29,150 nucleotides of DNA. It comes from Desulfobulbaceae bacterium UBA2775. Its GTDB lineage: Bacteria; Desulfobacterota; Desulfobulbia; Desulfobulbales; Desulfocapsaceae. This document shows, one piece after another, positions 1 to 7,902 of this stretch (its first letter is position 1; every line of letters starts with the position of its first letter). The stretch spans positions 1,717-30,866 of the forward strand of contig DEIL01000305.1 of the NCBI GenBank assembly GCA_002352445.1. The letters are read 5' to 3'. The notes below the pieces were generated by a model. It was not told where the DNA came from and did not search any database. It worked only from the letters and a program-made list of their open reading frames with translations. The position numbers were made by a program, and so were the translations under genes.

Positions 1-43
1 CCACACTAGTCCCACGTTTTATTTTTCTACTTTCTATTCACAG

Positions 44-670
44 TTAGAAGGCAAATATTGGTCCACCCTCCTCTACCCTCTTATCTTGACATGCATATTC
101 TCCAGCCGTGCTAACTTCCGCCCTTTTCCAGTGTTGACAAACTAGGTTTTGGCGAACCACAGGTTTCAAGTGGAATTTGACCCAAGAGAACTTTATGCAT
201 AGTATAAAAAGATGTTTAGAATAAACAATCGGGCTAAACATAAGTCTGTCTATTCTATTAAAATAATGAAACCTATTAACATTATTAGGAGAGTAAACAG
301 GAATCACAACTAGAAATGCCACATCAAGCAACAACGCTTTCATGAGGGTAAGGTCAATAATCCACATCACCATGGGAACCGACATAAATAAAAGCCCAAC
401 TTCAAAAAAAACTGCGTGGGCTAGACAAAGCTTCAGCCCGCGAGGGTAAAGCGGTCTTCCCATCCACACCAGCGCATGATCAAACAATATATTATAAACA
501 TAGTTACAAACCATGGCGATCAGGCTCATGGCAATGCTCATACCACCCATGTGACTCATGGGCTTATTAAACACAAAGGCCAGCAAGGGCACACAAATAG
601 CAATCAAGATGATCTCAAATAAGAGGGTGTGTCTTATACGATCCCTAAAGCTTCGCATGGTTGTCGTCAT
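44..670 (-). pseudogene. PACE-family (chlorhexidine-type) efflux protein with degenerate C-terminus
   Basis: Residues 1 to about 130 match the proteobacterial PACE multidrug efflux architecture: two 'bacterial transmembrane pair' units, each opening with a basic-His-x3-FE type motif (RIRHTLLFE at about 11-19 and LAHAVFFE near 83-90) and each followed by hydrophobic helices. The family is normally about 140-150 residues and ends with a fourth helix rich in aromatic and Asn/Asp residues. Here the reading frame changes character after VIPVYS (about 127). It runs on for some 80 residues that are not membrane-like and are rich in Lys, Gln and Cys. I infer loss of the last helix by frameshift or recombination, so it is probably non-functional. 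The start at 670 is supported by a GGAG ribosome site 7-8 bases upstream. It follows a terminator and looks independently transcribed. Confidence 0.6.
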
Positions 671-752
671 GACTGCTCTCCTTCACGGGTTTCATCGTAT
701 GTCAAGTCAGTTTTTAAAATACATGCAACATCGAGGTAAAATCACATATGGC

Positions 753-786
753 AAAACACCCCCGATGCCTGCACCGAGGGTGTTTT
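753..786 (-). terminator. Rho-independent-type terminator after the AOR operon
   Basis: A 9 bp perfect inverted repeat AAAACACCC / GGGTGTTTT encloses a 16-base loop. Runs of four T close the stem in both directions, so it could act on either strand. It lies about 110 bases beyond the stop codon of the upstream minus-strand AOR gene and before the PACE gene start. This is where the gabT-to-AOR operon would be expected to end. Confidence 0.7.
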
Positions 787-898
787 GAGGTCATGTCATT
801 CTTTCTTTCTTCTTTTGATAACCTTCCATCCCTCAGGCAAAATCACAAAAGGAGGCAGAATTAAACCTTTCCTCTTGTAGTAAGCCTGAAATTGGATA

Positions 899-2605
899 TT
901 ACCACTGCCGGGCCTGAGCGCTTTCTTCATCGGTGATATCGATTTTTTCGCCGGTTTCAGGCTGGGTTTCTTCATAAAATGTCTCCGTAAAACGGTAATC
1001 CTGGGCAGTGATGCCTGCATCTGTATTAAACTGATGCTCAATACGCAGAGTTTCTTTAACAAAATCATCAAATTCAGATGCACTGATCTCAACGTCGTAT
1101 CTGGCCTTGATAAGGTCGAGAAGCGGGGTCATATCATCGCGTACTGAGTAGCGGACAAAGTTGCACATTCCCATGGCATCCATGCGAGAGCCTATCACCT
1201 GGAATTTTTTTGACAACTCCACCTTACCCTCTTTAGAGGTAGGGTCATCTTCATCACGCAGGGTAAAACCAAAGGTATGATCTGCACCCATCGGGTTGGA
1301 AAGGTATGTCATTGCCATACCCTTGGTACCACGAGGCTCATAAGCCGGTAGAGCCTGCCCAAGGATATGAGGAACATGACGGACGCCAAGTACTTTTGCC
1401 GCAACCTTACAGCCTGAGGCGAGAATGCGACCAAGAGGTGTAATATTTCTCACCTCTTCCATCAGTTCAATCACAGCTTTTTCATCACCAAACTCAGCCA
1501 GTCCTGCCTCCATTGCCACACCTATAGCAGCTCCAACATCCAGAGTGTCGACTCCGGCATCATTGGCTATCCTGTTCATCTCTGCAATGACATCAAGGTT
1601 TTCAATACAGAGATTTGACCCCATAAGAGCCATGGTCTCATACTCAATAGGAGAACAGAGAAGTTTTCCATCCTTGTCCGGATAGACATTGGAGCACTGA
1701 ATAGCACACGGATTCATACAGGCATGCTGGGTTTTACCATCTCCTCCCCTCTCCTTGATGATATCGTACATACTCTGGGCGTTGATTTTCTCAGCTCCGG
1801 GCAAAGTACCCTGGGTAAAGTTCCTGGTAGGTAACACTTTCAAGGATTGACAGATATCGACCATTGCCGCCGTACCGTATTTAGTGAAAAGTGACGACAC
1901 AGGGTTTTCCTTCAACAACTGGACAATCTGTTTACTGCCAGCTTTGAAGGCTTCCGGGTCGACAAAATCCGGCTTCACTTCGCCGTCGGCGAGTATAACC
2001 ATACCAATAACTTTTTTGGAAGCCATGACTCCACCGAGTCCGCCGCGACCGGCATAACGTGAGCACACTCCATGAGGATCAGAACAGGCAATGCCGCTGG
2101 CCAGCAGCAGCTTTTCTGCGGCTGGACCAATGGTGATACAGCCTGCTTTCTTGCCAAACTTTTCAACGAGAAGTTCTGATTTCTCATATACACCCTTGCC
2201 GGCAAGAAATTCTCCATCACTGATTTCCACTTTATCCCTGCCAATAACAATAACTTTCCAGCCATCATTTTCAGCAGGGGCGCCTTCAAGAACAATACAT
2301 CGCAGACCCTGCAGGGCCATGCGTGTACCAACTATCCCGCCGGCATTGCTCTCTTTTATACCTCCGGTAAGAGGGCTTTTGGCACCTATACTTAAACGGT
2401 CCGAACTGGAAACCGTCGTACCGGCCAACACTCCGTTACAAAAGAAAAGTTTATTGTATTTGCCAAAAGGATCGCAGATGGCTGGAACTTCCTGGCTGAC
2501 CAGACGTGAAGAGAGCGTCCTTCCCCCAAGCAGGTATTCCTTAGTGTCAAAATTTTCTCTTTTAGTCTCTCCTGTTGCCGTATCAATTCGTAACATGGAA
2601 AACAT
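899..2605 (-). CDS. Aldehyde:ferredoxin oxidoreductase family protein (divergent Cx3Cx3C type)
   Basis: 568 residues, in the range of tungsten-pterin aldehyde:ferredoxin oxidoreductases. These oxidise aldehydes to acids with reduction of ferredoxin in the cytoplasm of anaerobes. The N-terminal domain carries the conserved KSPLTGG segment (76-82), followed by GPAAEK and RGGLGGVMASK stretches (about 160-198) typical of pterin-binding loops. The [4Fe-4S] ligands appear as Cys296, Cys300 and Cys304 (spacing Cx3Cx3C) plus Cys481 in MCNF. The best-known AORs have Cx2Cx3C in the first three positions. The end (FYEET...DITDEES) resembles the natural C-terminus of this AOR branch, so the gene looks complete. 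The start at 2605 is chosen because GGAGGA lies 6 bases upstream. It is the last gene of the gabT-AOR-gdhA-wHTH-AOR set, 93 bases after the small winged-helix gene. The aldehyde substrate cannot be read from sequence. Confidence 0.9.
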   Translation of the reverse strand: MFSMLRIDTATGETKRENFDTKEYLLGGRTLSSRLVSQEVPAICDPFGKYNKLFFCNGVLAGTTVSSSDRLSIGAKSPLTGGIKESNAGGIVGTRMALQGLRCIVLEGAPAENDGWKVIVIGRDKVEISDGEFLAGKGVYEKSELLVEKFGKKAGCITIGPAAEKLLLASGIACSDPHGVCSRYAGRGGLGGVMASKKVIGMVILADGEVKPDFVDPEAFKAGSKQIVQLLKENPVSSLFTKYGTAAMVDICQSLKVLPTRNFTQGTLPGAEKINAQSMYDIIKERGGDGKTQHACMNPCAIQCSNVYPDKDGKLLCSPIEYETMALMGSNLCIENLDVIAEMNRIANDAGVDTLDVGAAIGVAMEAGLAEFGDEKAVIELMEEVRNITPLGRILASGCKVAAKVLGVRHVPHILGQALPAYEPRGTKGMAMTYLSNPMGADHTFGFTLRDEDDPTSKEGKVELSKKFQVIGSRMDAMGMCNFVRYSVRDDMTPLLDLIKARYDVEISASEFDDFVKETLRIEHQFNTDAGITAQDYRFTETFYEETQPETGEKIDITDEESAQARQW

Positions 2606-2698
2606 CCTGTTCCTCCGTGTATGGTATATGCATCTTTGATCACAATAGTCTGTATAACACTTACGGTCTCATTTCCTTAGTCTCACGAGGAATGTGGA

Positions 2699-2932
2699 TT
2701 AACAGTTTAGCTGCTTAACTCCCTGTTTGGTAATCAATGAATAATCCACCCCAGTATTACATACGACAATCCCCATTCCATCCATGACCTTTAATAGCTG
2801 CTTGATCTCAGTAAGACCAACACCGAGCCTACCAGCAATATCAACAGATTTCACCAGTTCAGGTCTTACATTATCGTTGGCATTTTTTGCGAGTATTTTC
2901 AACACCTGTTGTATGTGATCAGAACGACACAT
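2699..2932 (-). CDS. Small winged-helix DNA-binding-like protein
   Basis: 77 residues. The order is helix (QQVLKILAKNA), helix-turn-helix (SVDIAGRLGVGLTEIKQLLKVMDGMGIV) and a short beta-wing (VVCNTGVDYSLITKQG), as in ArsR/MarR-like winged helices stripped of any effector or dimerisation domain. A strong GGGAGGG ribosome site lies just upstream of the ATG at 2932. The gene starts only 12 bases after the gdhA stop, so the two are surely co-transcribed. It could be a local regulator of the AOR or gdhA genes, or a small adaptor; no family name is claimed. Similar minimal winged-helix proteins are often missed in annotation. Confidence 0.65.
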   Translation of the reverse strand: MCRSDHIQQVLKILAKNANDNVRPELVKSVDIAGRLGVGLTEIKQLLKVMDGMGIVVCNTGVDYSLITKQGVKQLNC

Positions 2933-2944
2933 CGTATCCCTCCC

Positions 2945-4294
2945 CTACACAACTCCCTGGTCTATCATTGCATCGACGACTTTGACAAAACCGGCAATAT
3001 TGGCACCAACAACATAGTTGCCAGGTGCTCCGTACTGGTCAGCCGTTTCCTGACACATCTTATGGATATTTTTCATAATATCTTTCAGACGGTTATCCAC
3101 CTCTTCTCTAGGCCAGTTGAGGCGCATGGAGTTCTGGGACATTTCCAGGCCGGAGACGGACACACCACCCGCATTCGCGGCTTTTCCGGGGCCATACAGA
3201 ACCTTATTCTCCAAAAAGATATCGACACCTTCTGGATTGGTCGGCATATTGGCACCTTCTGAAACAACGTAAACACCATTATTGACAAGGTTCTGAGCAT
3301 CAATTTCATTTATCTCATTCTGAGTAGCACTTGGAAAAGCACAGTCACCTTTATGGTCTTTCCACATCGGATTATGGCCAAGTTCCTGGTCAGCAGGAAC
3401 ATAAACTGCCTCGGGGTAGCTTTCCACATACTCACTTACCCTGCCCCGCTGGACATTTTTCAGGTACATTATGTGATCAAGTTTTTCTCTATCTATGCCG
3501 GCCTCATCATAGATATAGCCGGATGAATCAGAAAAGCTGATCGGTGTAGCACCCAGATGGAGCAGTTTCTCCATAGTGTACTGGGAGACGTTTCCAGAGC
3601 CGGAAACCAGACATCGTTTGCCTTCAAGGGTCTCATTCCTGGTGGTCAGCATTTCAGCAGCAAAATAAACACTGCCGTAGCCAGTTGCTTCAGGACGAAT
3701 CAGGCTGCCGCCCCAGTTAAGTGCCTTGCCGGTGAGTACACCCGTAAACTCATTGGCTAGTTTTTTGTACATACCAAAAAGGTAGCCGATCTCTCGTCCG
3801 CCAACGCCTATATCCCCTGCGGGTACGTCTGTATTGGGGCCAATGTGGCGGTACAATTCTGCCATAAAGGACTGGCAAAATCGCATGATCTCCATATCAG
3901 ATTTACCTTTGGGATCAAAGTCGGAACCGCCTTTACCTCCACCCATAGGCAAGGAGGTAAGCGCATTTTTAAAGACCTGTTCAAATGCAAGGAATTTCAA
4001 AATACTCAAGTTGACTGAGGGATGAAAACGCAGACCGCCTTTATAGGGGCCGATAGCGCTGTTCATTTCAATTCTAAAACCTCGATTTACATGCACCTGC
4101 TTCTGATCATCCACCCAGGGAATCCTGAACATGATTACACGCTCTGGCTCTACAACTCTCTCCATAATACTCTCATTTCTATAGAGCGGATTCTGTTCCA
4201 GGACAGGTCGTACTGACTCGATTACTTCGGTTACAGCCTGGTGAAATTCCTTCTCATGAGGATCTCTTTCGGTTACAAACGTGATGCTGTCCAT
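2945..4294 (-). CDS. gdhA: NADP-specific glutamate dehydrogenase
   Basis: 449 residues, the full length of hexameric class I glutamate dehydrogenases. They interconvert 2-oxoglutarate plus ammonia and glutamate. The catalytic-lysine region PMGGGKGGSDFDPKG and the following PAGDIGVGGREIGYLFG are both intact. The dinucleotide fold is marked by VSGSGNVSQY. A Ser (SDSSG) rather than an acidic residue ends the second strand, which points to NADP(H). The start at 4294 is preceded by GGAG at good spacing. It lies between two AOR genes and downstream of gabT. I infer that it recycles the glutamate formed by the aminotransferase, or supplies 2-oxoglutarate for it. No terminator is visible in the 66-base gap to the upstream AOR gene. 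Confidence 0.96.
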   Translation of the reverse strand: MDSITFVTERDPHEKEFHQAVTEVIESVRPVLEQNPLYRNESIMERVVEPERVIMFRIPWVDDQKQVHVNRGFRIEMNSAIGPYKGGLRFHPSVNLSILKFLAFEQVFKNALTSLPMGGGKGGSDFDPKGKSDMEIMRFCQSFMAELYRHIGPNTDVPAGDIGVGGREIGYLFGMYKKLANEFTGVLTGKALNWGGSLIRPEATGYGSVYFAAEMLTTRNETLEGKRCLVSGSGNVSQYTMEKLLHLGATPISFSDSSGYIYDEAGIDREKLDHIMYLKNVQRGRVSEYVESYPEAVYVPADQELGHNPMWKDHKGDCAFPSATQNEINEIDAQNLVNNGVYVVSEGANMPTNPEGVDIFLENKVLYGPGKAANAGGVSVSGLEMSQNSMRLNWPREEVDNRLKDIMKNIHKMCQETADQYGAPGNYVVGANIAGFVKVVDAMIDQGVV

Positions 4295-4360
4295 TACTCT
4301 ATTTCTCCATGATATATTAGAGGCAAAGGCTTCTTCACCTTTCCCCTTGTTTGCATCGTT

Positions 4361-6130
4361 CTAAATTGACTGCAGGAGGCCTTTTTTATCCCAACCACGC
4401 AGCCGGTAATAATCGTTAAGCATATATTCCATTTCTTCTGTAGAAAGAGCTTTTCCTGATGGAAGAGCCTTCTCTGTCAGTTTCTTTGGCAAGCGGTCAT
4501 CTGCAGGAACCAGCCCTTCCTGGATATTATACTGTCTTGTCATATTGACAATATTGACCGCAACCTCACGTAACTGCTCTGTTGAGCTGTCCAGCCCCGT
4601 TACCAGGTGTAAAACTTTTTCAAGCTCCTCCCAGGAATAAAGATCACGGTAAAATCTACATAGAACCAAGGTATCAAAGATATTGAGGCGATCTTCATAA
4701 TCGATAAGCATTTCTGCCTTTTCCTCGATTTGCTCGGGAGGAATCATGCCGGAGAGTTCAGGCTTATAGAAGGTGGTCCGCAGATGACAAGCCCCTCTGG
4801 GTGAAGTTGCAAAGGTCAAACCCATTCCCTTGAGGGCACGTGGATCATAACCCGCAGGTTCCATGCCTTTTACATGGATTGCCAGGTCTTCAACTCCCCA
4901 TGCCTTGGCGACAGGAACAATGCCGTCGGCCAATAGATCGCCAATACCCTGACGAGAGGAGATCTTCTCCAGCAGTTCAGCAATCTGATCAACGTTGCCG
5001 TATTCGATATCATAGTCAAGCCGACCCTGTGCCTTGGCTTCCATCGCCAGACCACAAAGATTGCCGGCCGTTATGGTGTCCATTCCCAAGCGGTCACAGA
5101 TATCATTGAGGTGGGCGATTTCTGCCATATCATCAACCATACATAGTCCACCAAAGGAGTAGATAGTCTCATATTCAGGGCCTTCAATTACCAGGTCCTT
5201 ATGCCTGCCTTTTTTAATTTTGGCCATTCTTCCACAGGCCATAAAACACTTAGCACAGGCATGTGGTTTGACTTCATGCTCTTCATGGTAAGTCTCCCCA
5301 CTTATCTTCTCCCAATGCTCACAATCTCCCTGGGACCAATATTTGGCAGGGAAGGCTCCGGCTGTGTTCATCAGGGACACCATCATGGTTGTTCCCATCG
5401 CTTTATAGGCCTTCACTCCGGGGCTATCCGTATTGACTTTGGAAAACTCTCTGGCATAGGAAGCAACACCATCCATATCGTAGTATTCCCTTTTCCTGTC
5501 CCCTTGGAAAACGATAGATTTAATATGCTTTGAACCCATAACGGCTCCCACTCCGGTTCTACCAGCACAGCGCCACTTATCATTAGAAATAAGGGCGAAT
5601 CGCACAAGGTTCTCACCTGCCGGACCGATGGTCACAGCCCCGGGTTTACGATAGCCATCCTTATTTTGTGCAAAGCGTGCCACTGCCTGCTCTTCAGCTT
5701 TGATACTATCCATGCCCCAGAGTTCTCCGGCATCATGAAAGGTGACACCTTCCGGCTCAATTGCAACCACCGTTGGTTTTTCCGCCTTACCTATGAAAAC
5801 AATGGCATCAAAACCTGTGCTATCAATTGCCTCAGGTACCCGGCCACCGGAATAGGATTCAGCATAAAAGCCGGTTAAAGGAGATTTGGTATAGACTCCA
5901 TACCTGCTCCCACCCCATAACCGTCCACCGCAGAAGGGACCTGTGGCAAAGATCAGATGGTTTTCCGGTGACAGTGGATCCACACCAGACGGATTTCGAT
6001 CAAGCAAAAGATGCGTTGCCAGCCCTTTCCCTCCCAAACACTCTGATAGGATATCATCACTGACCTTCTCAATAGTTGATGACTTTTGGGACATATCAAT
6101 TGTTAAGATACGATTATAGAAACCAAACAT
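4361..6130 (-). CDS. Aldehyde:ferredoxin oxidoreductase family protein (Cx2Cx3C type)
   Basis: 589 residues with the full AOR layout: KSPLTGFYAESYSGGRVPEA (82-101) in the first pterin-binding domain, GPAGENLVRFA (169-179), and RTGVGAVMGSKHIK (191-204). The cluster ligands are Cys292, Cys295, Cys299 and Cys491 (LCRFYRD), with the classical Cx2Cx3C spacing. It ends in YYRLRGWDKKG, the usual AOR C-terminal motif. A GGGAGG ribosome site precedes the ATG at 6130. It starts 40 bases after the gabT stop. The neat inference is that it oxidises the aldehyde made by the aminotransferase (succinate semialdehyde if the substrate is GABA), yielding reduced ferredoxin. Tungsten rather than molybdenum use is family knowledge and is not visible here. 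Confidence 0.93.
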   Translation of the reverse strand: MFGFYNRILTIDMSQKSSTIEKVSDDILSECLGGKGLATHLLLDRNPSGVDPLSPENHLIFATGPFCGGRLWGGSRYGVYTKSPLTGFYAESYSGGRVPEAIDSTGFDAIVFIGKAEKPTVVAIEPEGVTFHDAGELWGMDSIKAEEQAVARFAQNKDGYRKPGAVTIGPAGENLVRFALISNDKWRCAGRTGVGAVMGSKHIKSIVFQGDRKREYYDMDGVASYAREFSKVNTDSPGVKAYKAMGTTMMVSLMNTAGAFPAKYWSQGDCEHWEKISGETYHEEHEVKPHACAKCFMACGRMAKIKKGRHKDLVIEGPEYETIYSFGGLCMVDDMAEIAHLNDICDRLGMDTITAGNLCGLAMEAKAQGRLDYDIEYGNVDQIAELLEKISSRQGIGDLLADGIVPVAKAWGVEDLAIHVKGMEPAGYDPRALKGMGLTFATSPRGACHLRTTFYKPELSGMIPPEQIEEKAEMLIDYEDRLNIFDTLVLCRFYRDLYSWEELEKVLHLVTGLDSSTEQLREVAVNIVNMTRQYNIQEGLVPADDRLPKKLTEKALPSGKALSTEEMEYMLNDYYRLRGWDKKGLLQSI

Positions 6131-6170
6131 CTTTTACCTCCCTTCCGGTTAACTGGTAGATACTGCCGTA

Positions 6171-7475
6171 TTAAAGTGTGGCTAAGCCATCTCCAACAAT
6201 TGTCATGCCCTTTTCCAACTCTTCATCAGTTATCACCAGGGGCATCAGAAAACGGATCACATTGCCATATGTTCCACAAGCCAGAAGGATAAGGCCTCTG
6301 TCAAATGCATATTTCACAAGTTCTCTTGCCTTATCAGCTGCAGGAACTTTCGTTTTTCTATCGGAGACAAGTTCAATAGCGATCATGGGGCCAACACCGC
6401 GTACCTCGCCGATGACCTCATATCTTTCCATGTAGCCTTCAAGTTTTACACGCAGTGTTTCTCCAAGTTTTTCAGCCTTCTCAAGCAGGTTCTCCGTTTC
6501 AAAAATGTCAAATACAGCGAGAGCTGCTTCACAGGCCAGAGGGTTACCACTGTAGGTTCCGCCGATACCAGATGGATGCACAGAATCCATGATCTCCTTT
6601 TTACCCACAACTGCGCTAAGCGGCATGCCGGCAGCCAGGCTCTTGGCCACAGTGGTAATATCAGCTTCAACTCCGTAATAATCCATGCCAAACATATAGC
6701 CGGTCCGGCCCATTCCGGTCTGAATTTCATCTGCAATCATCAGTATATTATTTTTTTCACAGAGAGCTTTCAATCTCTTGAAATATTCTTTGGGAGGAGC
6801 AATAAAACCGCCTTCGCCTTGCACCGGCTCAACAATGATAGCAGCTGTCTGTTCCGCAGAAATATGATTAACAAAAAACTCTTCCAGATGATCAGCGCAC
6901 TTCAGATCACATGATGGATATTCACTGCCAAAGGGGCAGCGATAACAGTAGGCGAATGGCATTCGATATACTTCAGGAGCAAAGGGTCCCATCCCATGCT
7001 TATATGGTTTAACTTTTGAGGTTAAAGTCATGCCCATCAAAGTCCTGCCATGAAACGCACTTTCAAAGGCTATAATTCCCTGCTTTTGGGTATAATAACG
7101 GGCAATTTTCACTGCATTCTCGACAGCTTCGACACCACTGTTGACAAACATAACTGATTTAGCAGAATCACCAGGGACAGCGTCGCACAGCTTTTCGGCA
7201 AGTCTGACTGGGGATTCATAAGGCATTACCATGAAACAGGTGTGGGTGAATTTTTCCGCCTGCTCCTGTATGGCTTTCACAACCTTCGGATGTGAATGTC
7301 CGACATTCATTACCGCAATACCGCCAGCAAAGTCTATATATTCATTTCCCTCTACATCGACCAGTATTGCCCCTTTTCCATGGGAAATATATCTGTCCGT
7401 TGCACTGACATTACCTTTGGCAATTACTCTACTGCGAATCTCATTCAAGGCTGCATTTGTCTTTTTAGAAATCAT
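6171..7475 (-). CDS. gabT: 4-aminobutyrate aminotransferase (class III PLP aminotransferase)
   Basis: 434 residues, about the size of GabT. The PLP site is clear: Asp249 in IADEIQTGMGRTGYMFG, Lys278 in VAKSLAAGMPLSAVVG, and the cofactor-phosphate region NSGVEAVENAVK (112-123). A short insertion holds four cysteines (C177, C180, C189, C193; Cx2Cx8Cx3C), which could bind a metal; similar cysteine inserts occur in other anaerobe GabT proteins. I chose the ATG at 7475 because AGGGAG lies at proper spacing. An in-frame extension to 7547 would start near the predicted transcription start. The gene sits behind a sigma-54-type promoter and three palindromes, next to a sigma-54 activator. It leads a set with AOR and gdhA. 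Substrate could be GABA or another omega-amino acid. Confidence 0.9.
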   Translation of the reverse strand: MISKKTNAALNEIRSRVIAKGNVSATDRYISHGKGAILVDVEGNEYIDFAGGIAVMNVGHSHPKVVKAIQEQAEKFTHTCFMVMPYESPVRLAEKLCDAVPGDSAKSVMFVNSGVEAVENAVKIARYYTQKQGIIAFESAFHGRTLMGMTLTSKVKPYKHGMGPFAPEVYRMPFAYCYRCPFGSEYPSCDLKCADHLEEFFVNHISAEQTAAIIVEPVQGEGGFIAPPKEYFKRLKALCEKNNILMIADEIQTGMGRTGYMFGMDYYGVEADITTVAKSLAAGMPLSAVVGKKEIMDSVHPSGIGGTYSGNPLACEAALAVFDIFETENLLEKAEKLGETLRVKLEGYMERYEVIGEVRGVGPMIAIELVSDRKTKVPAADKARELVKYAFDRGLILLACGTYGNVIRFLMPLVITDEELEKGMTIVGDGLATL

Positions 7476-7559
7476 TGTATTTCTCCCTGACGTTGGTTTA
7501 TCAATTCTTCCCTCTTCTCCCACTATTTTGGGGAGAAAGCAACACACTTAAAAGAGAAT

Positions 7560-7575
7560 TACAATAGCCATGCCA
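7560..7575 (-). promoter_or_regulatory. Candidate sigma-54 (-24/-12) promoter of gabT
   Basis: On the minus strand the sequence reads TGGCATGGCTATTGTA. This aligns with the consensus TGGCACG-N4-TTGCA with the correct spacing: the -24 GG is exact, and -12 reads GT in place of GC. It lies 85 bases upstream of the gabT ATG, giving a leader of about 70-75 bases. Palindromes 100-300 bp upstream and the adjacent sigma-54 activator gene support it. The -12 mismatch lowers confidence. Confidence 0.55.
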
Positions 7576-7662
7576 TAGAACATTTAATCTTAAATTATCT
7601 TATATTTTCAAGGCATTATTGGATTTTGATCTTGAACGTCACAATCTAACTTGATACACTTT

Positions 7663-7681
7663 TAAATCAATTTTTGATTTA
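7663..7681. promoter_or_regulatory. Inverted repeat TAAATCAA-TTT-TTGATTTA (putative activator site)
   Basis: Perfect 8 bp arms separated by three T. The half-site ATCAA is shared with the larger palindrome 23 bases further upstream. It is centred about 100 bp upstream of the candidate -24/-12 promoter of gabT, a usual position for sigma-54 enhancer sites. The AT-rich composition of the region means it could be fortuitous. Confidence 0.4.
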
Positions 7682-7703
7682 CTCATGAAAATACAATGAC
7701 ATA

Positions 7704-7731
7704 CATGTTGATTCATCATTGAATCAACATG
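7704..7731. promoter_or_regulatory. Large palindrome, likely enhancer (UAS) for the sigma-54 activator
   Basis: Two perfect 12 bp arms, CATGTTGATTCA and TGAATCAACATG, flank a TCAT spacer (28 bp in all). The core GATTCA/TGAATC recurs in the palindrome at 7882-7897. It is centred about 145 bp upstream of the candidate gabT promoter. Fis-type HTH domains of sigma-54 activators typically bind such dyads as dimers. Binding by the neighbouring regulator is inference. Confidence 0.6.
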
Positions 7732-7881
7732 AAGAGCTAGAGGGGAACTATCTAAACATGCTTACAGGATCAATAGTACAAATGATGTATTATCAACCAT
7801 ATATCCGACATGTTATCAGCACTGTTTACATAAGGGAAAGGGGTTATAATCTGATAGCTGCATATAACATAATAAATATTT

Positions 7882-7897
7882 GATTCATTAATGAATC
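7882..7897. promoter_or_regulatory. Perfect 16 bp palindrome sharing the GATTCA half-site
   Basis: GATTCATTAATGAATC is fully self-complementary and repeats the GATTCA/TGAATC half-sites of the 7704-7731 dyad. It lies 5 bases beyond the stop codon of the sigma-54 regulator and about 315 bp upstream of the gabT promoter. It is most simply a second UAS for the same activator. A role as a transcript hairpin after the regulator is less likely because the stem is AT-rich. Confidence 0.5.
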
Positions 7898-7902
7898 GAG
7901 CT

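Noticed and set aside
796..1092. Minus-strand frame overlapping and running past the AOR 3' end
   Set aside because: The AOR gene ends naturally in its own frame; this frame has no ribosome site, and the basic tail is not a known domain.
2091..2639. Plus-strand open frame of 182 codons
   Set aside because: Antisense shadow of the AOR gene, Pro/Ser-rich and without recognisable domains.
7476..7547. N-terminal extension of gabT to an ATG at 7547
   Set aside because: No ribosome site, not family-like, and it would begin at or before the predicted transcription start; the ATG at 7475 has AGGGAG.
7536..7552. Alternative sigma-54 -12 element (TTGCT) closer to gabT
   Set aside because: The required GG at -24 is missing at correct spacing.
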